64,000 nucleotides of DNA from Sphingomonas corticis. Lineage in GTDB: Bacteria > Pseudomonadota > Alphaproteobacteria > Sphingomonadales > Sphingomonadaceae. Below are positions 38,054 to 46,808 of the stretch, piece by piece (within the stretch, counting starts at the first letter, position 1; every line of letters starts with the position of its first letter). Below the pieces are notes generated by a model. The model was not told where the DNA came from and made no database searches. It worked only from the letters and a program-made list of their open reading frames with translations. Location: NCBI RefSeq assembly GCF_012035195.1, contig NZ_JAAVJH010000005.1, forward strand, positions 62,001 through 126,000. The letters run 5' to 3'. Position numbers and translations under genes: made by a program.

Positions 38054-39037
38054 GTGGAAGCGCAGCGGCGAAGAGCGGGAATTCACTGGACCGGTGGTGC
38101 CGATTTCCGGCATCTGCGGCGCGTGCTGCCGCTGCTCGCCGCTTTGTCCGCCATGCTCCCCGCACCGCCTGCGCACGGCACCGCCGTCGAGCGGGTGAAG
38201 GTGGCGGGACCGGTTGCGGCGAGCGGCGCAGGGAAGACGGCCGTCGCGGACTGGAGCCGCGCGAGGAAGCCGCGCTACGTCGTCTCGCAGGCGGTACCAC
38301 CGCCCGCGCGCCCGCTGCCGCTGCCGCGCGTGCAGGGGGAGGACGGGCGTCCGCTGGTCGTGATCGACGCGGGCCACGGCGGGGTCGATCCCGGCGCGAT
38401 CAACCCGCTCGACGCGCGCCTGCGCGAGAAGGACGTGACGTTGAAGATCGCACGCGCGATCCGCGACCGGCTGGTCGAGAGCGGGCGCGTGCGCGTGGCG
38501 CTGACCCGCGACGACGACCGCTACATCCTGCACCGCGAGCGCTTCGGTATCGCCCGCCGGCTGAAGGCAGACCTGTTCATCTCGATCCACTGCGACAGCG
38601 TGGGCAGCGGCACGCCGACGGGCGCGACGGGCTACACCCTGTCCGACGTCGCCTCGGACAAGGAAGCGGCGCGGCTGGCAGCGCGCGAGAACAAGTCGGA
38701 CGTGATCGCGGGCGTCACGCTGGATCGCGACGCCGACGTGTCGTCCATCCTGATCGACCTGGCGCAGCGCGAGACGATGAACGCCTCCGCCGGCTTCGCC
38801 CGGCTGCTGGGCCGCGAGGCGAAGCCGTTGATGCCGGTGAAGGAGAATTTCCACCGCACCGCGTCGCTGATGGTGCTGAAGGCGCCGGACCTGCCCTCGA
38901 TCCTGTTCGAGACCGGCTACCTGTCCACGCCGGACGACGCCGCCTTCCTCGACAGCAAGGCGGGGCGGGAGAAGATCGCGGAGAGCGTGAAGCGCGCAGT
39001 GGAACGCTATTTCGCGCGGCGGCTGGCGGCGAATTGA
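38054..39037 (+). CDS. N-acetylmuramoyl-L-alanine amidase (Amidase_3, AmiC-like)
   Basis: 327 residues from GTG 38054, preferred because AGGGGA lies upstream; GTG 38033 would add 7 residues. Signal segment LRRVLPLLAALSAMLPAPPAHG. Amidase_3 zinc site: H108 in VVIDAGHGGVDPG, E125 in LREKDVTLKIARAI, the His in LFISIHCDS, and the catalytic Glu in ILFETGYLS. It cleaves the stem peptide from MurNAc for daughter-cell separation. No AMIN domain is visible. A CtrA box precedes it. In many alphaproteobacteria this gene directly precedes the PBP1A gene; here a porin gene on the other strand lies between. Confidence 0.93.
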   Translation: MEAQRRRAGIHWTGGADFRHLRRVLPLLAALSAMLPAPPAHGTAVERVKVAGPVAASGAGKTAVADWSRARKPRYVVSQAVPPPARPLPLPRVQGEDGRPLVVIDAGHGGVDPGAINPLDARLREKDVTLKIARAIRDRLVESGRVRVALTRDDDRYILHRERFGIARRLKADLFISIHCDSVGSGTPTGATGYTLSDVASDKEAARLAARENKSDVIAGVTLDRDADVSSILIDLAQRETMNASAGFARLLGREAKPLMPVKENFHRTASLMVLKAPDLPSILFETGYLSTPDDAAFLDSKAGREKIAESVKRAVERYFARRLAAN

Positions 39038-39074
39038 GCGTCACCGCGGATCAGGTCCGCAACAACGAGCGTGC

Positions 39075-40472
39075 TCAGTAATTCCACTGCAATTGCGTGC
39101 GGATCAGATTGCCCTCCGCGCGCCCGTCGCGACGCTCGTCCGCCTCACGGCGCTCCATGTGCGCGAAGGCGAGCGTCAGCTCCAGCGGCGGGACCGGCTG
39201 GAACTCGATGCCCAGCTCCCACTCCTCGGTGTCGAGCTCGGGCGCGTTGAGCAGCGCCTTCCACCCGCCGCGATAATGCTGCCAGCGCGCATAGGGCATG
39301 AACGGTCCCACCGCGGAGCGGCGTACCCGCGCCATCCCCTGCACGTAGCCGCCCTCCAGCGAGCGGGTGACGATGGCGCCGAGCGCGCGGTCGAACTGCG
39401 GCCCACGGCCCCAGTTCCACTCCGCCTGAAACCCGATCGGCGCCGGATAGAGGATCGCGTGGACGCCGATGCGATCGTCGGCGAAGGAGCGGGCGCTCAC
39501 CCCGCCGGCGCGCAGCTCCGGCTGCACGCGATTTCTATAGCCCGCCCCGCCCAGCTCCAGCACGCGCCCGCCACCCAGCTCGAACGGCCAGGTCACCATC
39601 GCGACGGTCATCAGGTCGTCGTTGGTCTCCGGCCGGTTGGTGCCCTGTCCGTTGAACGCGCCGAGCGCGAAGGCGCCGTAATTGCCGAACAGCTTCTGCC
39701 CGTCCTTCTCCAGCCGCTCCCAGATCCGCTGCACGCCTGGCGGGGTGTAGTAGGCGACCACGCCCAGGTCGCGCTCACTCGGCACCCCGCTGTTGATGCC
39801 GTCGCTGCGATCGAGCGTCAGGCGGTTGGAGGAGGATTGCATGTTCTCCCACCCGTACGGCACCTTCGACTGGCCGAGGCGCAGCTTGAACGTGCGGTCG
39901 GCGTCGGCGAACACGTCGACATAGGCGTCGCGCAGCTGGAGGAACCCCTCGCGCCGCTCGCCCGCGGACTGATTTGCGACGTTTGTGGCGAAATCAGGCT
40001 GGAGGTAGAAGGACACGCGATCGGACAGGTCGCCCTGCACGACCAGGCGGATGCGGCGGAACGTGAAGTTCGTGTCCTCGCCGATGCCGCCGTCGTGGAC
40101 CGAGCGCAGCCGCGACACGCCCGCCGGGGCCGTGCGGTCGCCCGACACGAACTCGCTGAAGCGCAGCTGCGTGTAGCCCCGCAGCGTCACGCGCTGGAAC
40201 CACGGCTGGCGCGGCGCGCGGGGGGGCGACGTGGGGGAGGGCGGCGCGGGAGCGGCGGCGACCTGCGCGGGCGGCGCGACGGCCGGTGGCGAAACCGCGG
40301 GCGGCGCGGGCGGCGCGCCGACCAAGCCCCGCGCCGCCCTCAGCTCCGCGATCTGCGCCTTCAGCTCGTCGATCTGCCGCTGCAGTTCGGCGACGGTCTG
40401 CGCGCCCGCGGGGGCGGCGACGAGGCACGCGGCGGCGCAGGCCGAAGCCGCGAGGAGGAGGCGCTGCGCCAT
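39075..40472 (-). CDS. OprO/OprP-family phosphate-selective-type porin
   Basis: 465 residues. Signal peptide MAQRLLLAASACAAACLVAAP cleaved near AGA-Q. A short coiled coil follows (VAELQRQIDELKAQIAELRA, residues ~26-45), then a Pro/Ala-rich linker and a 16-strand-type barrel ending in an aromatic residue (LQWNY). Barrel phrases match Porin_O_P: GYTQLRFSEFVSG, RRIRLVVQGDLSDRVSFYLQPDF and LGQSKVPYGWENMQSS. Substrate is not certain; phosphate or polyphosphate selectivity is not shown by sequence. It lies antisense between the amidase and PBP1A genes. Confidence 0.88.
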   Translation of the reverse strand: MAQRLLLAASACAAACLVAAPAGAQTVAELQRQIDELKAQIAELRAARGLVGAPPAPPAVSPPAVAPPAQVAAAPAPPSPTSPPRAPRQPWFQRVTLRGYTQLRFSEFVSGDRTAPAGVSRLRSVHDGGIGEDTNFTFRRIRLVVQGDLSDRVSFYLQPDFATNVANQSAGERREGFLQLRDAYVDVFADADRTFKLRLGQSKVPYGWENMQSSSNRLTLDRSDGINSGVPSERDLGVVAYYTPPGVQRIWERLEKDGQKLFGNYGAFALGAFNGQGTNRPETNDDLMTVAMVTWPFELGGGRVLELGGAGYRNRVQPELRAGGVSARSFADDRIGVHAILYPAPIGFQAEWNWGRGPQFDRALGAIVTRSLEGGYVQGMARVRRSAVGPFMPYARWQHYRGGWKALLNAPELDTEEWELGIEFQPVPPLELTLAFAHMERREADERRDGRAEGNLIRTQLQWNY

Positions 40473-40574
40473 CGATCAACCTTTGTTACGATCGTGTGAC
40501 GCCTTGGCCCAAGCGGGTGCGGGCGGCAAGCGCGGCTTTCCCCATCCGGCGAACCTGCTACACGCTGGCGCGAC

Positions 40575-43037
40575 ATGGCTTCGTTTGCGTCCCTGCGTCG
40601 TTTCCCGGCCCGGTTGTGGCGGTTCCTGCCGGTGCGGCTCGCCGTCTACCTGACCGCGCTGGGCGTGCTCGCCGTCGCCGTCCTGCTGTTCGTCGTCTCG
40701 CGCGGGCTGCCCTCGGTCGACACGCTCAAGACGTACCAGCCGCCGCTGCCTACCAACGTGCGCGGCATCGATGGCACGCCGATCTACTCCTACGCGCGCG
40801 AGCGGCGGGTGCAGCTGGCGTTCAACGAATATCCGCCGCTGATGGTGCGCGCGATCCTGGCGGCGGAGGACAAGACCTTTTTCGAGCATCACGGCCTCGA
40901 CTATCCCGGCCTGGTCCGCGCCGCGTACCAGGGGATCACCAGCGGATCGACGCCGCGCGGCACGTCGACGATCACGCAGCAGGTGGCCAAGAACCTGCTG
41001 GTCGGCAACGAAGTGAGCTACGCGCGCAAGCTGCGCGAGGCGATCCTGGCGTGGAAGATCGAGGATACGCTGTCGAAGCAGCAGATATTGGAGCTTTACC
41101 TCAACCAGATCGCGCTCGGCCGCAACGCCTTCGGCGTGGAGGCCGCGGCGCACGCCTATTTCGACAAGGAGCTGGACGAGCTGACGCTGCCGCAGTTCGC
41201 CTATCTCGCGATCCTGCCCAAGGGGCCGTCCAACTACGAGCCGTTCCGCCACACCGAGCGCGCGCTGGAGCGGCGCAACTGGGTGCTGGGCGAGATGGCG
41301 CGCAACGGCTTCATCACGGCCGGCCAGCGCGACGCGGCGCGGGCGGAGCCGATCGGCGCGGTGACGCGGCGCACGCCCAAGTTCGAGCGCGTCGGCGGCT
41401 ATTTCGTCGAGGAGGTGCGCCGACGCCTGATCGGGCGCTTCGGCGAGACCGACCGCGACGGACCGTACAGCGTCTATGCCGGCGGGCTGTGGGTGCGGAC
41501 CTCGCTCGATCCGCGCCTGCAGAAGCTGGCGGCGGAAGCTCTGCGGGACGGCCTGCTGCGCTACGAGGCGGGTCGCGGCTGGGCCGGGCCGATGCGGCAC
41601 GTGGAGATCGACGGCGACAATTGGCAGGGCGCGCTGATCGCGACGAACATCAGCCTCGACTATTCCGACTGGCGCCCGGCCATCGCCATCGCGCGGGATG
41701 GCGACGCGTGGACGATCGGCTTCTCCGACGGGCGCACCGCGCGCCTGCCGCGCTGGGCGGCGCAGCAGCCGGTGCGCGGCACCGCCACGCCCGCCTTCGG
41801 CGCGATCAAGCCGGGCGACATCGTGGCCGTTGCGCCATCGGGAAGCGACTACGCGCTGCGCGGCGTGCCGCGGATCGCCGGCGGCTTCCTGGTGCAGGAG
41901 CCCGCCACCGGCCGCGTGCTGGCGATGCAGGGCGGGTTCGAGTTCAGCACCGACCCCTTCAACCGCGCCACGCAGGCGCAGCGCCAGCCGGGGTCGACGA
42001 TCAAGCCGATCGTCTATTCCGCCGCTCTGGAACACGGCATGACCCCGGCGTCGATCATCGTCGACGGACCGTTCTGCGTCTACCAGGGCGCGCGGCTGGG
42101 GCAGAAGTGCTTCCGCAACTTCTCCGGCGGCGGTGCCGGGCCGCACACGATGCGCTGGGGCATCGAACAGTCGCGCAACCTGATGACGGTGCGCGCCGCG
42201 GCGCAGACCGGCATGGGCAACGTCGTGAAGCTGATGAAGGACATGCAGATCGGCGACTATTCGCCCTATCTGTCCTACTCGCTGGGGGCAGGCGAGACGA
42301 CGGTGGAGAAGATGGTGAACGCCTATGGCGTGCTCGCCAACCAAGGGCGGTGGCACGATTCCACCGTCATCGACTACGCGCAGGATCGCGACGGCAAGGT
42401 GATCTGGCCGGAGGGCTGGCGCGCCTGCACCGGCTGCAACGCGCGCGACTGGAACGGCAAGGCGATGCCTCGCCCCGTGCTGCGCGGGCGGCAGGTGCTG
42501 GATGCGATGAGCGCCTACCAGATGGTGCACATTACCGAGGGCGTGATCCAGCGCGGCACTGCGACGCAGCTGCGCGACCTGGGCAGACCCGTGTTCGGCA
42601 AGACCGGTACCAATTCGGGCCCGACCGACGTCTGGTTCATCGGCGGCACGCCGCAGATGGTGGGCGGGCTGTACATGGGATACGACAGCCCGCGCGGTTT
42701 GGGCGGCTACGCGCAGGGCGGCACGCTGGCGGTGCCGATCTTCAAGGCGTTCGCGAAGAAGGCGTGGGAAGGAATGGCGGTGCTGCCGTTCCGCGCGCCC
42801 CGGGGCATCCGGATGGTGCGCATCGACCGCGGCTCGGGCCGCCCCGTCTACGGCACCTGGCCGGGGTTCGAGGAGGCGAAACCGGCGGTGATATGGGAGG
42901 CGTTCAAGCCGCAGGCGGAGGCGCGCCGTGCCCGCCGCACCAGCCCCACCGCGCAGCCCAGCGCCGCGCCCACCGCCCGCGCGACGCAGGCGCCGCGCGA
43001 CAGCGACTTCCTGCAACGCCAGGGCGGCATCTACTGA
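40575..43037 (+). CDS. mrcA: Penicillin-binding protein 1A (bifunctional transglycosylase/transpeptidase)
   Basis: 820 residues. One N-terminal anchor (VRLAVYLTALGVLAVAVLLFVV, 20-41). The glycosyltransferase domain (GT51) has E98 in AAEDKTFFEHHGLDYPGL and RGTSTITQQVAKNLL. The transpeptidase has S474-x2-K477 (QPGSTIKP), S533-R-N535 and K676-T-G-T. An inserted OB-like domain lies at ~340-430. The Ala/Thr/Arg-rich tail after residue 775 is probably disordered. Builds and crosslinks peptidoglycan. Read in the same direction as the amidase upstream. Confidence 0.95.
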   Translation: MASFASLRRFPARLWRFLPVRLAVYLTALGVLAVAVLLFVVSRGLPSVDTLKTYQPPLPTNVRGIDGTPIYSYARERRVQLAFNEYPPLMVRAILAAEDKTFFEHHGLDYPGLVRAAYQGITSGSTPRGTSTITQQVAKNLLVGNEVSYARKLREAILAWKIEDTLSKQQILELYLNQIALGRNAFGVEAAAHAYFDKELDELTLPQFAYLAILPKGPSNYEPFRHTERALERRNWVLGEMARNGFITAGQRDAARAEPIGAVTRRTPKFERVGGYFVEEVRRRLIGRFGETDRDGPYSVYAGGLWVRTSLDPRLQKLAAEALRDGLLRYEAGRGWAGPMRHVEIDGDNWQGALIATNISLDYSDWRPAIAIARDGDAWTIGFSDGRTARLPRWAAQQPVRGTATPAFGAIKPGDIVAVAPSGSDYALRGVPRIAGGFLVQEPATGRVLAMQGGFEFSTDPFNRATQAQRQPGSTIKPIVYSAALEHGMTPASIIVDGPFCVYQGARLGQKCFRNFSGGGAGPHTMRWGIEQSRNLMTVRAAAQTGMGNVVKLMKDMQIGDYSPYLSYSLGAGETTVEKMVNAYGVLANQGRWHDSTVIDYAQDRDGKVIWPEGWRACTGCNARDWNGKAMPRPVLRGRQVLDAMSAYQMVHITEGVIQRGTATQLRDLGRPVFGKTGTNSGPTDVWFIGGTPQMVGGLYMGYDSPRGLGGYAQGGTLAVPIFKAFAKKAWEGMAVLPFRAPRGIRMVRIDRGSGRPVYGTWPGFEEAKPAVIWEAFKPQAEARRARRTSPTAQPSAAPTARATQAPRDSDFLQRQGGIY

Positions 43038-43049
43038 AGCCTGGCCGTC

Positions 43050-43069
43050 ACCCCAGCGAAAGCTGGGGT
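43050..43069. repeat. Left hairpin repeat, 8-bp stem with GAAA loop
   Basis: ACCCCAGC-GAAA-GCTGGGGT, preceded by GTC. Twelve bases after the mrcA stop, it may end that mRNA. An inverted relative lies at 43189-43202. Confidence 0.75.
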
Positions 43070-43076
43070 CGCACGC

Positions 43077-43158
43077 CTAGGCGATCCGATCGTAGAGGTC
43101 GTCCCACACCGGGTTCATCGTCCCGCCGGCTCGTCATGATGTAAGTCCAGCCGCCCAT
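43077..43158 (-). pseudogene. Remnant of a small GIY-YIG nuclease gene with a large internal deletion
   Basis: From ATG 43158 the minus strand reads MGGWTYIMTSR, the usual start of sphingomonad GIY-YIG proteins (first strand with the YI motif). After the next few codons another frame reads MNPVWDDLYDRIA and stops with TAG at 43077-43079; this is the usual C-terminus of the same family (NPxWxDLYD). About 70 codons between, including the YIG half and the catalytic Arg and Glu, are missing, and the two ends are in different frames. The remnant lies between inverted copies of a hairpin repeat. Confidence 0.7.
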
Positions 43159-43188
43159 ACGGTCGCGTAACGAAGATGGAGAACGATA

Positions 43189-43202
43189 CCAGCTTGCGCT
43201 GG
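43189..43202. repeat. Right hairpin repeat (inverted relative of the 43050 copy)
   Basis: CCAGC-TTGC-GCTGG followed by ATGACGAA. Read on the minus strand it begins TTCGTCATGCCAGC, matching the GTCACCCCAGC start of the left copy, so the two copies face each other around the GIY-YIG remnant. Confidence 0.6.
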
Positions 43203-43384
43203 CATGACGAAGGGGGCGCGCGGACGAGGAACTCGCCAAGCGCCCCCATTGCCGCCCCGCGCTTCCCGGCGTACATCGCCGCCCCAACATCGTCGTTCCC
43301 GCACGGTCGTGGGAATTCCGCCATTCGCCGATCACGGGCGGGGCCTTTCCGCGGCGGAATGGCGACGCGAGAGGAGATTGATTG

Positions 43385-44512
43385 ATGCGCGCCGAAGCGC
43401 AGGCCCATGTCGACACCATCAACGAGGCGCTGGCGCTGCTGCGCCGCTCGCTCGACTGGGACCGCGCGCTGCGCCGGCTCGACGAGCTGAACGCGCGCGT
43501 CGAGGACCAGGCGCTGTGGAACAATCCCAAGGAAGCGCAGGAAGTGATGCGCGAGCGGCGGCGGCTGGACGAGGCGGTCACCGCGACGCGGACGATCGAG
43601 CGCGAGCTGGCCGACACGGTCGAACTGATCGAGATGGCCGAGGCCGAGGGCGACGTGGAAATGACGGACGAGGGCACCACCGCGCTCGCCGACCTCGCCC
43701 GGCGCGCCGACCAGGACAAGGTGAAGGCGCTGCTGTCCGGCGAGGCCGATCCCAACGACACCTATCTCGAGATCAACGCCGGCGCGGGCGGCACGGAATC
43801 GCAGGATTGGGCCGAGATGCTCCAGCGCATGTACACCCGCTGGGCCGAGCGGCACGGCATGAAGGTGGAGCTGGTCGACTATCACGCCGGCGAGCAGGCG
43901 GGCATCAAAAGCGCGACGCTGCTGGTGAAGGGCGAGAACGCCTATGGCTATGCCAAGGTGGAGAGCGGGGTGCACCGCCTGGTCCGCATCAGCCCCTACG
44001 ACAGCTCGGCGCGGCGGCACACCAGCTTCTCCAGCGTGTGGGTGTATCCCGTCATCGACGACAATATCGAGGTGGAGGTCAACGAGAGCGATCTGCGCAT
44101 CGATACCTATCGCGCGTCGGGCGCGGGCGGGCAGCACATCAACACCACCGATTCGGCGGTGCGCATCACCCATCTGCCGACGGGCATCGTCGTGCAGTGC
44201 CAGAACCAGCGTTCGCAGCACAAGAACAAGGCGGAGGCGTTCAACCAGCTGCGCGCGCGCCTCTACGAGCGCGAGCTGGCCGAGCGCGAGGCGGTGGCCA
44301 ATGCGGAGAACGCCAGCAAGACCGACATCGGCTGGGGGCACCAGATCCGCAGCTACGTCCTGCAACCGTACCAGCTGGTGAAGGACCTGCGCACCGGTGC
44401 CACCTCCACGTCGCCCGGCGACGTGCTGGACGGCGACCTGGACGATTTCATGGCCGCCGCGCTGGCGCAGCGCGTGACGGGCGAGAAGGTGGTGGTGGAG
44501 GACGTGGATTGA
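43385..44512 (+). CDS. prfB: Peptide chain release factor 2
   Basis: 375 residues, in one continuous frame with no internal UGA, so there is no programmed frameshift as in E. coli. The GGQ catalytic loop is at 248-250 ([16 protein letters not shown]). The stop-codon-reading tripeptide is S203-P204-Y205 ([15 protein letters not shown]) rather than SPF; to my knowledge alphaproteobacterial RF2s often have this. Release at UAA and UGA. The ATG at 43385 has AGAGGAG 6 bases upstream; TTG at 43382 is less likely. The end overlaps the methyltransferase-like gene. Confidence 0.95.
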   Translation: MRAEAQAHVDTINEALALLRRSLDWDRALRRLDELNARVEDQALWNNPKEAQEVMRERRRLDEAVTATRTIERELADTVELIEMAEAEGDVEMTDEGTTALADLARRADQDKVKALLSGEADPNDTYLEINAGAGGTESQDWAEMLQRMYTRWAERHGMKVELVDYHAGEQAGIKSATLLVKGENAYGYAKVESGVHRLVRISPYDSSARRHTSFSSVWVYPVIDDNIEVEVNESDLRIDTYRASGAGGQHINTTDSAVRITHLPTGIVVQCQNQRSQHKNKAEAFNQLRARLYERELAEREAVANAENASKTDIGWGHQIRSYVLQPYQLVKDLRTGATSTSPGDVLDGDLDDFMAAALAQRVTGEKVVVEDVD

Positions 44513-45279
44513 GGCGAGCGCGCCTCCTCCTGCTCGTGCCGCTGCTGCTCGCGTCGGCCTGCGACGGCTCGCAGCCGCTGGTGCCGCGCAAGGCGAAGGG
44601 CCCTGGGCCGTTCCCGGCCGCGGACCGGCCGGTGGCGAGCATCGTCTCGTCGCGCTGGTCGACCGAGGAGGCGCGCGACCGGCTGAACGAGGCGGAGCGG
44701 GTGATGACGCTCGCCGGCATCGCGCCCCGCATGACGGTGGCGGACCTGGGCGCGGGCGAGGGCTATTACACCATCCGCCTCGCCAAGCGGGTGGGCGAGG
44801 ACGGGCGCGTGCTGGCGCAGGACATCGTGCCCGGCGTGCGCGACGCGCTGGCCGAGCGTGTCAGCCGCGAGCGGCTGGAGAACGTCTCCGTCCGGCTCGG
44901 CACCGCCGCCGATCCGAAGCTGCCGGCGAACAGCTTCGACCGCGTGCTGATGGTGCACATGTACCACGAGATCGCATCGCCCTACGAGTTCCTGTGGCGG
45001 CTGCGCCCGTCGCTGCGTGGCGACGGGCTGGTCGTGGTGGTCGACGCCAACCGCTCCACCCGCGACCACGGCACGCCGCCCGCGCTGCTGCGCTGCGAGT
45101 TCCGCGCGGTCGGCTACGAGCCGGTGTCGTTCCAGGAGCTGCCGTCCGCGGGCGGGTATTTCGCGACGTTCCGCGTGGCCGGAAACCGGCCCGATCCGGC
45201 CGCGATCCGCCCCTGCCGCATCGACGACGGGGCGGTTCCGGAGAGCCGCGCGACGTCTCACCCCGCGCGCGAGGGTTAG
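44509..45279 (+). CDS. Exported class I SAM-methyltransferase-like protein, probable lipoprotein
   Basis: 256 residues from TTG 44509, which overlaps the prfB stop (TTGA). This start gives [17 protein letters not shown], a lipoprotein-type signal with lipid-attached Cys near residue 18. The Rossmann core follows: motif [21 protein letters not shown], motif II LAQDI, motif [15 protein letters not shown]. There is no NPPY, so it is not PrmC, the RF2 methylase. SAM is not known in the periplasm, so either the protein stays inside or the fold has another role. Downstream of prfB, upstream of thyA. Confidence 0.75.
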   Translation: MRRARLLLLVPLLLASACDGSQPLVPRKAKGPGPFPAADRPVASIVSSRWSTEEARDRLNEAERVMTLAGIAPRMTVADLGAGEGYYTIRLAKRVGEDGRVLAQDIVPGVRDALAERVSRERLENVSVRLGTAADPKLPANSFDRVLMVHMYHEIASPYEFLWRLRPSLRGDGLVVVVDANRSTRDHGTPPALLRCEFRAVGYEPVSFQELPSAGGYFATFRVAGNRPDPAAIRPCRIDDGAVPESRATSHPAREG

Positions 45280-45346
45280 GACCGGGTCGAAGCGCGCGCC
45301 GCCCGCACACTGGCGCGACTCGCCCATGCGCGTTAGCGTCACCGCC

Positions 45347-46141
45347 ATGCGGCAGTATCTCGACCTCATGCAGCGCGTGCTCGACCATGGCGCGCGCCAG
45401 GACGATCGCACCGGCGTCGGCACGCTCAGCGTCTTCGGCGCGCAGATGCGGTTCGACCTGGCCCAGGGCTTCCCGGTGCTGACGACGAAGAAGCTGCACC
45501 TGCGCTCGATCATCGTCGAACTGCTATGGTTCCTCAACGGCGACACCAACGTGCGCTGGCTGCAGGATCGCAAGGTCAGCATCTGGGACGAGTGGGCGGA
45601 CGTGGCGGGGGAGCTCGGCCCCGTCTACGGCAAGCAGTGGCGCGACTGGGAAACGGCGGACGGGCGCCACGTCGACCAGATCGCCGAGCTGATCGCGCAA
45701 ATCCGCACCAGCCCGGCCAGCCGGCGCCAGATCGTGACGGCGTGGAATCCGGGCGAGCTGCACGCGATGGCGCTGGCGCCGTGCCACTGCCTGTTCCAGA
45801 CGCACGTCGCCAACGGTCGGCTCTCGCTCCAGCTCTACCAGCGGTCCGCCGACATCTTCCTCGGCGTGCCGTTCAACATCGCCAGCTACGCGCTGCTGAC
45901 GCACATGCTGGCGCAGCAATGCGGGTTGCAGCCGGGCGAGTTCATCTGGACCGGGGGCGACTGCCACCTCTACGTCAACCATGTCGACCAGGCGCGCGAG
46001 CAATTGTCGCGCACGCCCGGAACGCTGCCGCGGCTGGAGATCCTGCGCCATCCGCTGGCGATCGACGCCTATGAGTACGAGGATTTCGCGCTCCATGATT
46101 ATGCCGCGCAGCCGCACATCAAGGCGCCGGTCGCGGTCTGA
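45347..46141 (+). CDS. thyA: Thymidylate synthase
   Basis: 264 residues, same length as the E. coli enzyme. It makes dTMP from dUMP and methylene-THF, releasing DHF for FolA. Catalytic C146 lies in [19 protein letters not shown] carries the phosphate-binding arginines, and [18 protein letters not shown] the dUMP site. The ATG at 45347 gives [15 protein letters not shown]; an ATG at 45326 would add seven residues. It is followed by a tiny ORF and folA, so dTMP synthesis and DHF recycling are linked. Confidence 0.97.
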   Translation: MRQYLDLMQRVLDHGARQDDRTGVGTLSVFGAQMRFDLAQGFPVLTTKKLHLRSIIVELLWFLNGDTNVRWLQDRKVSIWDEWADVAGELGPVYGKQWRDWETADGRHVDQIAELIAQIRTSPASRRQIVTAWNPGELHAMALAPCHCLFQTHVANGRLSLQLYQRSADIFLGVPFNIASYALLTHMLAQQCGLQPGEFIWTGGDCHLYVNHVDQAREQLSRTPGTLPRLEILRHPLAIDAYEYEDFALHDYAAQPHIKAPVAV

Positions 46142-46212
46142 TGCGCGGTTCAGTTGCCGTTCAGCCGAACGACTACATCTGTAATCGCAAGAGGACGGAT
46201 GGGAGCCCGGCG

Positions 46213-46290
46213 ATGGTACGCAATATGATCGCGGTGATGGTGACGGCCACCTTGTGCGCGCTGGCTTTGCAGGCGTGCGGCGCGGCGTGA
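46213..46290 (+). CDS. 25-residue micro-lipoprotein or leader ORF overlapping folA
   Basis: Reads MVRNMIAVMVTATLCALALQ followed by ACGAA. This is a short basic start, a hydrophobic stretch and a lipobox-like LQAC, leaving a mature tetrapeptide CGAA, in the style of entericidin-like small lipoproteins. GGGAG lies 8 bases upstream. The stop overlaps the folA GTG start (GTGA at 46287-46290), so ribosomes finishing it could start FolA. It may be a real lipopeptide or only a translational leader. Confidence 0.5.
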   Translation: MVRNMIAVMVTATLCALALQACGAA

Positions 46291-46757
46291 CGATCGTCTT
46301 CCATCTCGCCCGCGCCGACAACGGCGTGATCGGCGTCGACGGTGGGCTGCCCTGGCACCTGCCGGCGGACCTGAAGCGCTTCAAGGCGGCGACGATGGGG
46401 CGTCCCATGGTGATGGGCCGCAAGACCTTCGAGAGCTTTCCCGCGCCGCTGCCGGGCCGCCGCCATATCGTGCTGACGCGTGATCGCGGCTGGTCCGCGC
46501 CGGCCGCGGAGGTGGCGCACACGCCCGACGAGGCGCTCGCGCTGGCTGGGCCGGGGGAGGTGGCGGTGATCGGCGGGGCGGAGGTGTTCGCGCTGTTCCT
46601 CGACCGCGCCGATCGCGTCGAGCTGACCGAGGTGCACACGACGCCTGCCGGCGACGCGGTCGTGCCGGCCTTTGACGGCTGGCGGGAAGTGTCGCGGGAA
46701 GATCACGAAGGAGTGGACGGCCGGCCGGCGTACAGCTTCGTCACGCTGGAACGCTGA
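46287..46757 (+). CDS. folA: Dihydrofolate reductase
   Basis: 156 residues from GTG 46287. It reduces DHF (made by ThyA) to THF with NADPH. Motifs: IVFHLARADNGVIGVDGGLPWHLPADLKRFK (substrate site with Asp-27-like residue, in two parts), MGRPMVMGRKTFESFP (NADPH) and VAVIGGAEVFALFLDRADRVELTEVH. The GTG start overlaps the small upstream ORF by four bases; no other ribosome site is clear, supporting coupled translation. Confidence 0.94.
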   Translation: MTIVFHLARADNGVIGVDGGLPWHLPADLKRFKAATMGRPMVMGRKTFESFPAPLPGRRHIVLTRDRGWSAPAAEVAHTPDEALALAGPGEVAVIGGAEVFALFLDRADRVELTEVHTTPAGDAVVPAFDGWREVSREDHEGVDGRPAYSFVTLER

Positions 46758-46808
46758 GCCGCGCTCCACCGCTTGCCGCCCGCGAACCCGCACCGTAAAG
46801 CGCCGCAC

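Larger units (their letters stand above)
43038..43384. other. 347-base repeat-rich spacer between mrcA and prfB
   Basis: No intact gene. It holds two inverted copies of a CCAGC-GCTGG hairpin repeat (43050-43069 and 43189-43202), a remnant of a GIY-YIG nuclease gene between them on the minus strand, an 8-bp inverted repeat GGGGGCGC/GCGCCCCC (43212-43219 and 43240-43247), and a partial TTCCCGCAC/GTGGGAA palindrome near 43290. The last 15 bases contain the prfB ribosome site AGAGGAG. Confidence 0.7.

Noticed and set aside
43385..43480. Programmed +1 frameshift expected in prfB
   Set aside because: The gene is one continuous frame from the ATG through GGQ; there is no early in-frame UGA with a CUU-type slip site.
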